The notes under the pieces were generated by a model. That model was not told where the DNA came from. It searched no databases and saw nothing but the letters and a program-made list of their open reading frames with translations. Shown one piece after another: positions 8,914-16,491 of a stretch of DNA of 64,000 nt. The DNA lies in contig NZ_JAGGKA010000003.1 in assembly GCF_017873215.1 (NCBI RefSeq), positions 1 to 64,000 of the forward strand, in the 5' to 3' direction. The position numbers and the translations under genes are program-made. The stretch is from Clostridium tetanomorphum. GTDB taxonomy: Bacteria; Bacillota; Clostridia; Clostridiales; Clostridiaceae. Positions within the stretch are counted from its first letter, which is position 1, and each line of letters starts with the position of its first letter.

Positions 8914-9549
8914 TTAATAAGGAAAATAGAAGTTTCTACAATACTTTTTTAAATTAGTTAGATTCATATATTCAGCTAATCTATTATTTACTACTAACCA
9001 ATTTATGTTTTCAATAAACCTGTCTATATATTTACTTTTGTCTATGCCAAAATCTATCATATATGCATGTTCATAAACATCCATTACTAGTAAAGGATAT
9101 GACATCCATATTGCACCTACATCATGAGCATCTGAACCAATAATATGAAGTTTATTATCTAAAGGGTCTATAGTAAGTACAGCCCATCCTCTCATGGAAA
9201 GGCCTACTTTTTTTAAGTAAGCTAAAAAGTTTTCATAGCTTTTAAAATCTCTTATGATGAGATTTAATATAGCTCCAAAGGGTTTGGTATTTCCCTCTAC
9301 TATATTTTGGAAATATAATTCGTGAAGTTTAACGCCGTCTAAAGCATAACTTTCTCCTAATTTTAGACAGCGCATAGGACTGTAAGTAGAATTTCCTTTG
9401 CCATAATACTCAGCGTCTACTGGCATAGACCAGATTTCATTTAGTTTATTTACATACCCTTCATATAACTTATAGTGTTGATTTAATTGATTCAAGCTTA
9501 TTCCTTTAACTGTAGAAAAATCATAGGTTTGTTTATTTATATTCGCCAT
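8914..9549 (-). CDS. Fe/Mn superoxide dismutase-like protein
   Basis: This 211-residue protein shows the Fe/Mn SOD plan: a His in LNQHYKLYEGYV (about residue 25), a His in LHELYFQNI (about 76), and the C-terminal signature DVYEHAYMIDFG, which supplies the Asp and His metal ligands. The family dismutates superoxide. The middle region is more divergent than in typical SodA (for example SPMRCLKLGESYALDG before the second His), so activity and metal preference are uncertain. It is monocistronic with the start supported by AGGAGT. Confidence 0.8.
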   Translation of the reverse strand: MANINKQTYDFSTVKGISLNQLNQHYKLYEGYVNKLNEIWSMPVDAEYYGKGNSTYSPMRCLKLGESYALDGVKLHELYFQNIVEGNTKPFGAILNLIIRDFKSYENFLAYLKKVGLSMRGWAVLTIDPLDNKLHIIGSDAHDVGAIWMSYPLLVMDVYEHAYMIDFGIDKSKYIDRFIENINWLVVNNRLAEYMNLTNLKKYCRNFYFPY

Positions 9550-9631
9550 AGTTACTCCTATTTAAAATTTATACCATATTATCTTATGCAAATTATATAA
9601 ATAATGTTAAATTAAAAATCTATAGAAAATG

Positions 9632-9689
9632 TTGACTTATATATTGTTTTAGTGTACTATGTATATAGTACACTAAAACAATATATAAG
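9632..9689 (+). promoter_or_regulatory. Promoter overlapped by a 25-bp-arm palindromic operator
   Basis: TTGACT (9632-9637) and TACTAT (9655-9660) are 17 bp apart. A perfect inverted repeat, arms 9636-9660 and 9665-9689 (core tgttttagtgtacta), covers the -10 and the start site and ends at the ribosome binding site of the GntR gene. YtrA-type regulators usually repress their own operon, so this is the obvious operator; that link is inference. Confidence 0.85.
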
Positions 9690-9698
9690 GAGGTAAAA

Positions 9699-10076
9699 AT
9701 GAATATTAAATTTGATGAAAAAATTCCAATATATATTCAAATAATGAATTATATTAAAGAAAATATTATTTCAGGAAAGCTAAATCCAGGAGATAAACTA
9801 CCTTCTGTTAGAGATATGTCAGCATTACTTAAAGTTAATCCAAATACTTTACAAAGAGCTTACCAGGAATTAGAGAGGGAGAATGTTACTTATACTCAAA
9901 GAGGTATGGGAACTTTTGTTAAGGAGGATGAAAAAATGATAGAAGCATTAAAAAAAGATATGGCTAAAGAGGTTATAGATTTATTTATAGAAAAGATGAA
10001 AAATATAGGATTTACAGAAAAAGAAATAGTAAAAATTATTGAAGAAAAATTAAAGGAGGATAAAAATAATGGATAA
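9699..10076 (+). CDS. GntR-family regulator, YtrA subfamily
   Basis: This 125-residue protein has an N-terminal winged helix (PIYIQIMNYIKENIISGKL, then GDKLPSVRDMSALLKVNPNT) and a short helical dimerisation tail, the defining short form of the YtrA subfamily. These proteins control adjacent ABC transporters, often in response to cell-envelope stress or antibiotics. The following ATPase gene overlaps its end by 8 bp, which indicates translational coupling. The large palindrome directly upstream is its likely autoregulatory site. Confidence 0.92.
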   Translation: MNIKFDEKIPIYIQIMNYIKENIISGKLNPGDKLPSVRDMSALLKVNPNTLQRAYQELERENVTYTQRGMGTFVKEDEKMIEALKKDMAKEVIDLFIEKMKNIGFTEKEIVKIIEEKLKEDKNNG

Positions 10077-10764
10077 TTTATTAAAAGTTGAAAATTTAAC
10101 TAAAAGTTATTTTGGAAAGAAAGCATTAAATTTAGTAAATATAGAAATAACTAAAGGAAAAATAGTAGGAATTTTGGGACCAAATGGTAGTGGCAAAACC
10201 ACTTTATTAAAAATATTAGCAGGTTTGTTAAAACAATCTTCAGGACAGGTTTTAATAGACGGAAAAGAACCAGGAGTATATACAAAATCTATAGTTGCAT
10301 ATTTACCGGATAAACCATTTTTATATAAATGGATGAAAATAAAAGACGCTATAGCTTTTTATAAGGATTTTTATAAGGATTTTAACGAAGAAAAGGCAAA
10401 AGAATTATTAAAATTTATGAATTTAGATGAAAATAGCAAAGTTACAACCCTTTCTAAAGGTATGACAGAAAAATTAAATCTAACATTGACTTTATCTAGA
10501 AAAGCTAAGTTATATATATTAGATGAGCCATTAGGAGGAGTTGATCCAACTACGAGAGAAAAAATACTTAATACTATAATCGAAAATTATAATGAAGAAA
10601 GTTCTATGCTTATTACGACTCACTTAGTTAATGATATAGAAAGATTATTTGATGAGGTGCTATTTATAGCTAATGGAAGTATTGTTTTATCTGGAAATGC
10701 AGAAGAATTAAGATCTAATGAAGGAAAATCTATAGATGAGCTTTATAGGGAGGTATTTGTATAA
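10069..10764 (+). CDS. ABC transporter ATP-binding protein
   Basis: This 231-residue ATPase has Walker A GPNGSGKTT at about residues 38-46, a signature loop in the variant form LSKGM (about 126) instead of LSGGQ, and Walker B LYILDEP with the following D-loop. It pairs with the membrane protein translated next, whose ATG overlaps its stop codon. This ATPase type is common in YtrBCDEF-like and bacitracin-type exporters. The cargo is unknown. Confidence 0.92.
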   Translation: MDNLLKVENLTKSYFGKKALNLVNIEITKGKIVGILGPNGSGKTTLLKILAGLLKQSSGQVLIDGKEPGVYTKSIVAYLPDKPFLYKWMKIKDAIAFYKDFYKDFNEEKAKELLKFMNLDENSKVTTLSKGMTEKLNLTLTLSRKAKLYILDEPLGGVDPTTREKILNTIIENYNEESSMLITTHLVNDIERLFDEVLFIANGSIVLSGNAEELRSNEGKSIDELYREVFV

Positions 10765-11498
10765 TGAAAAATTTAATAAAGTATGAAATTAAGGGATATT
10801 GGAAAGAAACCATAGGGTTAATAATGGTTGTTATAGTAGCCAATTTATTTTTACTTACAAAAGTTGGTACATGGCCAAGGCCTGTGGTAACTGGTTTTTG
10901 TACTATATTAACTGTTGCAACTATGGTAGTAGCATTTATATGGAATATAAAAAATTTTAGCAAAGATTTAAATGAAAATACATCTTATTTAATATATGCA
11001 CTACCAGTGTCTAGTAATTCTTTATTAACTTCGAAACTAATCTCTTCTCTTATTCAATATTTTGCAGTAGCTATAACAAACTTGATATTTTTATATCACA
11101 ATGTTTTAAAATTAGATATAAAGGTAAATGAAGCAATAAGTAACCTAAATATAAATTTTATATTATTTTCTATATTTTATTACATAGTAGGTTATTTAGG
11201 AATTTTATGTACCATTTACTTTTCAATAGCTTTAAGTAAGGCAGCTATTAAGAAGAAAATGAAAATTGCAAAATTAGGACCTTGGATAGTATTTATTTTA
11301 ATTTCTATAGTTATGGTTAAAATTTCAGATGCACTATTAGAAATATTTCCTCAAGCAATTTATATTAGTACAATGAATATTCCAGGAGTAAATTTAAATT
11401 CTAATATCAATATAGCACAATTTATTTTCGATATATGTATTGTAGCAATATTTTTTACAGCTACATCCTACATTTTGAGAAGAAAGTTAGATGTATAG
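10764..11498 (+). CDS. ABC-2-type membrane subunit
   Basis: This 244-residue protein has about six hydrophobic segments, is basic near the N-terminus, and contains no ATPase motifs. Position and stop/start overlap (TAATG at 10762-10766) make it the permease partner of the preceding ATPase under the GntR regulator. The ABC-2 fold is inferred from topology and context. Function is probably export or membrane-stress relief rather than nutrient uptake, because no binding protein is present. Confidence 0.82.
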   Translation: MKNLIKYEIKGYWKETIGLIMVVIVANLFLLTKVGTWPRPVVTGFCTILTVATMVVAFIWNIKNFSKDLNENTSYLIYALPVSSNSLLTSKLISSLIQYFAVAITNLIFLYHNVLKLDIKVNEAISNLNINFILFSIFYYIVGYLGILCTIYFSIALSKAAIKKKMKIAKLGPWIVFILISIVMVKISDALLEIFPQAIYISTMNIPGVNLNSNINIAQFIFDICIVAIFFTATSYILRRKLDV

Positions 11499-11569
11499 TA
11501 TTAATTAATGGCAAGTTTCTATACTAAATTTTTAGGATTACAGTATAAATTAGATTGGAGATGGTTACA

Positions 11570-11692
11570 ATGAAGTTAGTTTTTTGGTTAACTATAATAA
11601 TATTAGCTTTTATTTTGTTTCGGAGTTTGTTCAAGTATGTGTTTTCAAACATGTGTTTTAAGTTTCAAAGTACAAATAATGAAGTTTTTTAA
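11570..11692 (+). CDS. Possible 40-residue single-pass membrane peptide
   Basis: The frame from ATG at 11570 encodes a 40-residue peptide with a hydrophobic segment at residues 4-17 (VFWLTIIILAFILF) followed by a polar tail. A GGAG sequence lies 8-9 bp before the ATG. It sits between the ABC operon and the AIM24 gene and could be a small operon member. Evidence is limited to length, composition and the weak ribosome binding site. Confidence 0.35.
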   Translation: MKLVFWLTIIILAFILFRSLFKYVFSNMCFKFQSTNNEVF

Positions 11693-11780
11693 AATAATAT
11701 TAAGGATTATTGTAAAAATATAAATAAAAATATAATAAGTTCTGATATAATAATTTTATATAAAGAGAGGGGGAAACAAA

Positions 11781-12572
11781 ATGAATTCACATCAAGTTGA
11801 TTATAAAATATATGGAGATGATATGCAGGTTGTAGAAGTAGAATTAGATCCAATGGAAACAGTTATAGCAGAAGCAGGTGCTATGATGATGATGACTGAA
11901 GGTATAAAAATGGAAACAATATTTGGAGATGGCCGAAATACCAGCAGTGGTGGTTTTATGGATAAGATTTTTGGTGCAGGAAAAAGGGTTCTTACTGGAG
12001 AAAGTTTGTTCATGACAGCTTTTACTAATGCTGGATATGGTAAGCAAAAAGTAGCTTTTGCTGCTCCTTATCCAGGAAAAATAATATCTGTAGATCTAAG
12101 TATGATGGGTGGAAAGATAATTTGTCAAAAGGATGCTTTTTTATGTGCTGCTAAGGGAGTTTCAGTTGGGATAGATTTTAGAAAGAAATTGGGTGTGGGC
12201 TTCTTTGGAGGAGAAGGATTTATTCTACAAAAATTAGAAGGTGATGGATTAACTTTTATTCATGCTGGTGGAACTATAATTGAAAAAGAGTTGAATTATG
12301 GAGAAATCCTTAGAATTGATACAGGATGTTTAGTAGCAATGTCTAGAGATGTACACTATGACATAGAATATGTAGGAGGAATAAAATCTGCATTTTTTGG
12401 AGGAGAAGGATTATTTTTTGCTACAGTAAAAGGTCCAGGAAAAGTTTGGATACAATCATTGCCATTTAGTAGGTTAGCAGATAGAATATTTTCTTCAGCA
12501 CCATCAATTGGAGGCAAAAATAAGGATGAAGGAAGTATTTTTAATATAGGAAGTCTATTTGACGGAGATTAA
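11781..12572 (+). CDS. AIM24/TIGR00266 family protein
   Basis: This 263-residue protein matches the TIGR00266/AIM24 fold: an opening [17 protein letters not shown], Gly-rich turns, the repeated segment [16 protein letters not shown] / [16 protein letters not shown] and an invariant [11 protein letters not shown]. It forms a beta-rich, tryptophan-RNA-binding-attenuator-like trimer. No enzymatic role is established in bacteria. The RBS GAGAGGGGG precedes the ATG and a terminator follows. Confidence 0.88.
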   Translation: MNSHQVDYKIYGDDMQVVEVELDPMETVIAEAGAMMMMTEGIKMETIFGDGRNTSSGGFMDKIFGAGKRVLTGESLFMTAFTNAGYGKQKVAFAAPYPGKIISVDLSMMGGKIICQKDAFLCAAKGVSVGIDFRKKLGVGFFGGEGFILQKLEGDGLTFIHAGGTIIEKELNYGEILRIDTGCLVAMSRDVHYDIEYVGGIKSAFFGGEGLFFATVKGPGKVWIQSLPFSRLADRIFSSAPSIGGKNKDEGSIFNIGSLFDGD

Positions 12573-12590
12573 AATAATATTATTACTACG

Positions 12591-12630
12591 AAAATCCTAA
12601 ATTAATAAATTTATTAATTCCAGGATTTTT
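12591..12630 (+). terminator. Terminator after AIM24 gene
   Basis: Arms aaaatcctaaattaataaa and tttattaattccaggatttt pair with a small bulge and are followed by Ts. The next promoter TATAAT (12635-12640) begins immediately afterwards. Confidence 0.7.
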
Positions 12631-12667
12631 ATGGTATAATTATCTTGCTAGAAAGGTGGTAAGGTAT

Positions 12668-14293
12668 ATGATAAAACATAAAAATAATAAATTCTTTAAG
12701 TCATTTTTCTTTATGTTGATATTTACTTTTATTATATCCATTGGAAATGGTATAAAGGTTTATGCACAAGCTGACAACAATAATGTATTAAACCAAGTTA
12801 GGAGTTTAATACAAAATGGATATGTAAATGAAGTTCCAAAGGAAGTTTTAGACTCTAATAATATAGAAGATATGGTAAAAGGGCTAAATGATCCCTATAC
12901 TAAATATTTTTCTTCTGAAGATTTTAAAAGCTTTGTTAATGCAATAAACAACAGTTTTTGTGGAATAGGAATTTATAATGAGGAAAACTCAGAGGGCATA
13001 AAAGTTAAATCCGTTATGGATAGTTCACCAGCCTTAGAAGCAGGATTAAAAGCTGGAGATATAATTATTAGGGTAGATGGACATAGCCTTAAAGGACTTA
13101 AGCTTGAAGAGTCAGCAAAGTATTTAAGGGGAGAAGAAGGCTCAAAAGTAGAATTAGAAATACTAAGAGGAGAGGAAAATTTAAAGTTTACTATAAAGAG
13201 AAGAGAAATAGATTTGCCAACAGTAAACTGGAAAGTAATTGATGACCATATAGGTTATATAAAAATAATATCTTTTGGTATGGAGACACCAGAACTTTTT
13301 TCAAAAGCAGTAAATGAATTAGAAGAAAAGAAAGTTGATAAATTTATTGTAGATTTAAGAGATAACACAGGTGGATATACTAATTCAGCATATAATATAG
13401 CAGGACACTTTATAGGAGAAAAAACTGTTATAAAGATGAAGAACAAGGCAGGAAACGAATATGACTTTAAAGGAATAGGTCATGGACATGTAATAGATAA
13501 ACCTATTATATTTTTAATTAATGATTATACTGCTTCTGCTTCAGAAATATTGTCAGCAGCAGTAAAGGATTATAAGAAGGCATTTTTTGTTGGTATAAAA
13601 AGTTTTGGAAAAGGAGTACAGCAGAGTACTTTTCCTCTAGAAGATGGAGGAGTATTAAAGTTAACTACTCATAGTTTTTATTCTCCTAAAGGAAATACTA
13701 TACATAAAGTTGGGATAACTCCTGATTTTAATACTAAAGATATTGATGCATTGGCGGTAGCAGAATTATTATATTCAGCTAAAAATAAAGCAGATAATAG
13801 TAATATGATAAAAGTAAAAATAAATGGAAATGAGTTTATAATTGATTTAAATAAATGTAGAAGAAATGAGTACTTAAAAGCCTTTAAGCATATCATTGAC
13901 AATGTAGATTCAAACAATATTTATTTAGGGTCAAAAAATACATGGGAAAAATTAGACAAAGAAATATTTAAAAATACAATGGGTTTTTATTTTAGTGATT
14001 TTAAAAAGTTTCCTACTTTAGTTAAAAGCAAAGATAATACAAAGTTTAGTATTGTCTTTAATAAAGATATAGATAAGCAAACTGTAAATAATGATACAAT
14101 AAAATTGTTACAAGATAATACATTTAAAGATATAGACATTGATTATAAATTTGAAGAAGGAAATAAAATAATACTAATACCAAAAGAAGCTGCAAATCTT
14201 AATGGAAGGTATTATCTTGTTATACAGGATATAAAATCCATAGGTGGAAAAAGTATAAACAGAAAAACTGCTGTAGAGATTAATTTAAAATAA
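12668..14293 (+). CDS. Secreted S41 C-terminal processing peptidase
   Basis: The protein is 541 residues from the ATG at 12668. The upstream in-frame GTG at 12656 falls inside the ribosome binding site AAAGGTGG and is rejected. A signal peptide or anchor (residues about 10-27) is followed by a PDZ domain (about 95-175; GLKAGDIIIRVDG), then the S41 protease core with the serine in YTASASEIL and the lysine in SFGKGVQQS. The last 95 residues form an extra SbsA/Big_5-like Ig module (FSIVFNKDIDKQTV), probably for wall or substrate binding. The same kind of module opens the transglutaminase at 16492. CtpA/B homologues process exported proteins and can signal in sporulation. Confidence 0.9.
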   Translation: MIKHKNNKFFKSFFFMLIFTFIISIGNGIKVYAQADNNNVLNQVRSLIQNGYVNEVPKEVLDSNNIEDMVKGLNDPYTKYFSSEDFKSFVNAINNSFCGIGIYNEENSEGIKVKSVMDSSPALEAGLKAGDIIIRVDGHSLKGLKLEESAKYLRGEEGSKVELEILRGEENLKFTIKRREIDLPTVNWKVIDDHIGYIKIISFGMETPELFSKAVNELEEKKVDKFIVDLRDNTGGYTNSAYNIAGHFIGEKTVIKMKNKAGNEYDFKGIGHGHVIDKPIIFLINDYTASASEILSAAVKDYKKAFFVGIKSFGKGVQQSTFPLEDGGVLKLTTHSFYSPKGNTIHKVGITPDFNTKDIDALAVAELLYSAKNKADNSNMIKVKINGNEFIIDLNKCRRNEYLKAFKHIIDNVDSNNIYLGSKNTWEKLDKEIFKNTMGFYFSDFKKFPTLVKSKDNTKFSIVFNKDIDKQTVNNDTIKLLQDNTFKDIDIDYKFEEGNKIILIPKEAANLNGRYYLVIQDIKSIGGKSINRKTAVEINLK

Positions 14294-14304
14294 ATATAAT
14301 TTTA

Positions 14305-14342
14305 TCAATAAAAAGTCCTTATAAGTAAGGGCTTTTTATTGA
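14305..14342 (+). terminator. Terminator after S41 peptidase
   Basis: Arms tcaataaaaagtcctta (14305-14321) and taagggctttttattga (14326-14342) form a nearly perfect stem with a 4-nt loop and an internal T run. Confidence 0.85.
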
Positions 14343-14458
14343 TTTTAGTATAAAATTATATACACAAAAAATTTATAAAACTTTAATAAAGATATACTTG
14401 TATTTGTGATAATATATATTTAATATAGTTAATTATCTGCAGGGAGGTAGTCTTACAA

Positions 14459-14875
14459 ATGAATATGAACTATTCTAATAATATATATGGATGGGATAAG
14501 TTATCCAAATCCACTTTCATTATAGGTGCATTTATAGCTTTATTCAATGATGTAAAAATACTAGGAGGGATTTTAATGATCTATTCTTTTTGGAGAACTA
14601 GATCTAAAAATATTAATAGAAGAGCAAAAGAAGAAATAATTTATGAAAGTTATATAAGAAAAATAAGGGACTATTTGCATTACTTTAATATGAATAGTTT
14701 TTCCCACAATTTAAAAGATGGTATTGAAAGTTTAAAAAGCAGGTTAAAAGAAAAAAAAGACTTTTTAATAATAAGATGCCCAAATTGTTCCCAAAAGCTA
14801 AGATTGCCAAAAAGAAAAGGAAACATATTGGTAACTTGTCCTAGATGTTCTTTTAAGTTTAAACTTAAAACTTGA
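14459..14875 (+). CDS. Membrane-associated zinc-ribbon hypothetical protein
   Basis: The 138-residue protein has a hydrophobic stretch at about residues 18-43, a basic helical middle (residues 46-100), and a C-terminal rubredoxin-like zinc ribbon with CPNC and CPRC knuckles separated by about 17 residues. The ribbon resembles the MJ0042-type zinc finger found in putative membrane proteins. GGGAGG is 11 bp before the ATG; a second ATG six bases later is possible. Function is unknown and there are strong terminators on both sides. Confidence 0.72.
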   Translation: MNMNYSNNIYGWDKLSKSTFIIGAFIALFNDVKILGGILMIYSFWRTRSKNINRRAKEEIIYESYIRKIRDYLHYFNMNSFSHNLKDGIESLKSRLKEKKDFLIIRCPNCSQKLRLPKRKGNILVTCPRCSFKFKLKT

Positions 14876-14885
14876 AATATTAACT

Positions 14886-14921
14886 AAACCACTGATAATA
14901 AGTATATTACAGTGGTTTTTT
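14886..14921 (+). terminator. Terminator after zinc-ribbon gene
   Basis: The stem aaaccactg / cagtggttt (14886-14894 and 14910-14918) is followed by a T run. Confidence 0.85.
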
Positions 14922-14934
14922 ATCTTTAAACATA

Positions 14935-15002
14935 TATCAATAGTGATATATATCAATAGTGATACATATCACTATTGATAATTATTTATTTGGTGATATA
15001 AT
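14935..15002 (+). promoter_or_regulatory. Three phased palindromic operators at the degV promoter
   Basis: Three 14-bp dyads of the form TATCA-N4-TGATA lie at 14935-14948, 14951-14964 and 14967-14980, spaced exactly 16 bp apart. The first two are identical (tatcaatagtgata) and the third is their reverse complement. The third supplies the -35 TTGATA (14975-14980), followed 16 bp later by TATAAT (14997-15002). A tightly spaced operator array over a promoter fits repression, most simply by the PadR protein encoded at the end of this operon. Confidence 0.8.
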
Positions 15003-15065
15003 TTTATATATAGTGTGGAATACTAGCTAAAGAAAACCAATTTGCATATAAGGAGGAAATATAAA

Positions 15066-15920
15066 GTGGAAAAAATCGCTTTAATTACAGATACTACAGC
15101 AGATTTAAGTGAAGATATAATAAAAAGGTATAATGTAAATGTATTACCATTTAGAATAATATACAAGGATAGGGAATATAAAGATAAATTAGAAATAAGC
15201 CCTAAAGAAGTTTATAGAAATTTCGAAAAAGAAGTGCCTACCTCTTCATTGCCTTCAATTCAGGATATGGAGGATCTATTTTATAAGCTTGAGGAACAGA
15301 AATTTACTCACGCTATAGCAATAACTTTATCTTCTGGATTATCAGGAATTTATAACGCAGTAAAATTAGTTAGTGATAATCATCCTAATATAAATACTTT
15401 TGTTTGTGATTCTCAATCTATATCTGCAGGAGAAGGCATGATAGTAGAAGAATGTGGTGAAATGATAAAGAATGGAAAGAGTTTTGATGAAATAGTAAAT
15501 GAAATACCTAATATAAAGAAGAGAATTAATTTATTTTTTGTGGTAGGAACATTGGAATATTTAAAGAAAGGTGGAAGAATAGGAAGAGTTTCCGGTACTA
15601 TTGGAGAGCTTTTGAATATAAAGCCTATAATATCAGTTGACGCGAAAGACGGAAAATATTATACTTTTGATAAAGTAAGAGGTAGAAAGCAATCAATAAA
15701 TAGATTAATTGAAATAATAAAAGGTATATTAAAGGAAAAGAAATGTAAAATATGCGTAGTTCATGGAGATGCTCTAGAAGAGAGTAATAAATTATTTGAA
15801 ACCATAAAAACTATGGATAATGTTAGTGAAGCTTATTTAGGAGGAGAAATAAGTCCTGTTTCTGGTGTTCATAGTGGGCCAGGATTAATAGGAGTTGTAT
15901 TAAAAGAGGAGTTAACATAG
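15066..15920 (+). CDS. DegV-family fatty-acid-binding protein (FakB-like)
   Basis: The protein is 284 residues from GTG at 15066, which is 9 bp after AGGAGG; an in-frame TTG at 15042 lies upstream of that site and is rejected. The DegV fold is shown by LITDTTADLSED (5-16), the SLPS lipid-contact region, the TLSSGLSGIYNA strand-helix and a C-terminal HSGPGLIGVV. In Firmicutes, FakB proteins hold a fatty acid for phosphorylation by FakA, feeding phospholipid synthesis. No fakA is present here. It is translationally close-coupled to a PadR gene one base after its stop. Confidence 0.9.
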   Translation: MEKIALITDTTADLSEDIIKRYNVNVLPFRIIYKDREYKDKLEISPKEVYRNFEKEVPTSSLPSIQDMEDLFYKLEEQKFTHAIAITLSSGLSGIYNAVKLVSDNHPNINTFVCDSQSISAGEGMIVEECGEMIKNGKSFDEIVNEIPNIKKRINLFFVVGTLEYLKKGGRIGRVSGTIGELLNIKPIISVDAKDGKYYTFDKVRGRKQSINRLIEIIKGILKEKKCKICVVHGDALEESNKLFETIKTMDNVSEAYLGGEISPVSGVHSGPGLIGVVLKEELT

Positions 15921-15921
15921 T

Positions 15922-16362
15922 ATGAGTAGCTTTGAAGATACAAAGGCAGAAGAAAAGAGATTATACGAGGAGTATAAGAAAAAGCTAGAAAATTTAAAAA
16001 AAGTAGAAAGAGAGAAGGAAGCAGTAGGACAGGTTTTTACAAAGGGACTACTGCCCCTATATGTTTTATTTATATTAAATTTATCCCCTACAAATGGTAA
16101 TGATATAGCTCACCAAATAGGGGAAAGAACAAATGGACTTTGGATTCCTAGTACTGGAGGTATTTATCCACTTTTGAAGAAATTTGAAAAACAGAAATTA
16201 GTAGAAGGAAAATGGGATGATTCCAAAAAGAAGATGCAAAAGATATATACATTAACAGAAATGGGATATAAAGAATTGGATGAAAAGAAAGACTTATTAA
16301 AAAATAAAATTGAAGAAGCATTAAAAGTATTTAATACAGTATATAAAGATTTGTATAAATAA
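15922..16362 (+). CDS. PadR-family transcriptional regulator
   Basis: The 146-residue protein begins with an unusually long charged coiled coil (residues 1-35), followed by the PadR winged helix (KGLLPLYVLFILNLSPTNGNDIA, then GGIYPLLKKFEKQKLVEGKW and YTLTEMGYKEL). PadR proteins are usually repressors responding to small ligands. It starts one base after the degV stop, so the pair is one operon, and three matching palindromes sit at the operon promoter. Autoregulation is inferred. A ligand related to fatty acids would fit a DegV partner but is only a guess. Confidence 0.88.
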   Translation: MSSFEDTKAEEKRLYEEYKKKLENLKKVEREKEAVGQVFTKGLLPLYVLFILNLSPTNGNDIAHQIGERTNGLWIPSTGGIYPLLKKFEKQKLVEGKWDDSKKKMQKIYTLTEMGYKELDEKKDLLKNKIEEALKVFNTVYKDLYK

Positions 16363-16401
16363 CAGCGAATTTGGTAAAAAATATCTGATTAGCTGTTATT
16401 T
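16357..16401 (+). terminator. Terminator after padR
   Basis: The stem aaataacagc / gctgttattt (16357-16366 and 16392-16401) includes the padR stop codon and is followed by a T-rich run. The 25-nt loop is long. Confidence 0.55.
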
Positions 16402-16491
16402 TATATTTTTTTATTATTAATAAAGAAATTATTATGATATAATATAGTAAATAAACAGACATTCACATGACTTCTATAGAGGAGGAAGTTT

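Noticed and set aside
8914-9549. Coding frame counted as certain SodA
   Set aside because: Metal-ligand motifs are visible but the middle is divergent, so only an SOD-like call without a gene symbol is made.
14935-14980. Three spaced repeats considered as a CRISPR array
   Set aside because: Units are only 14 bp with 2-bp gaps, palindromic, and lie on a promoter; no cas genes are present.
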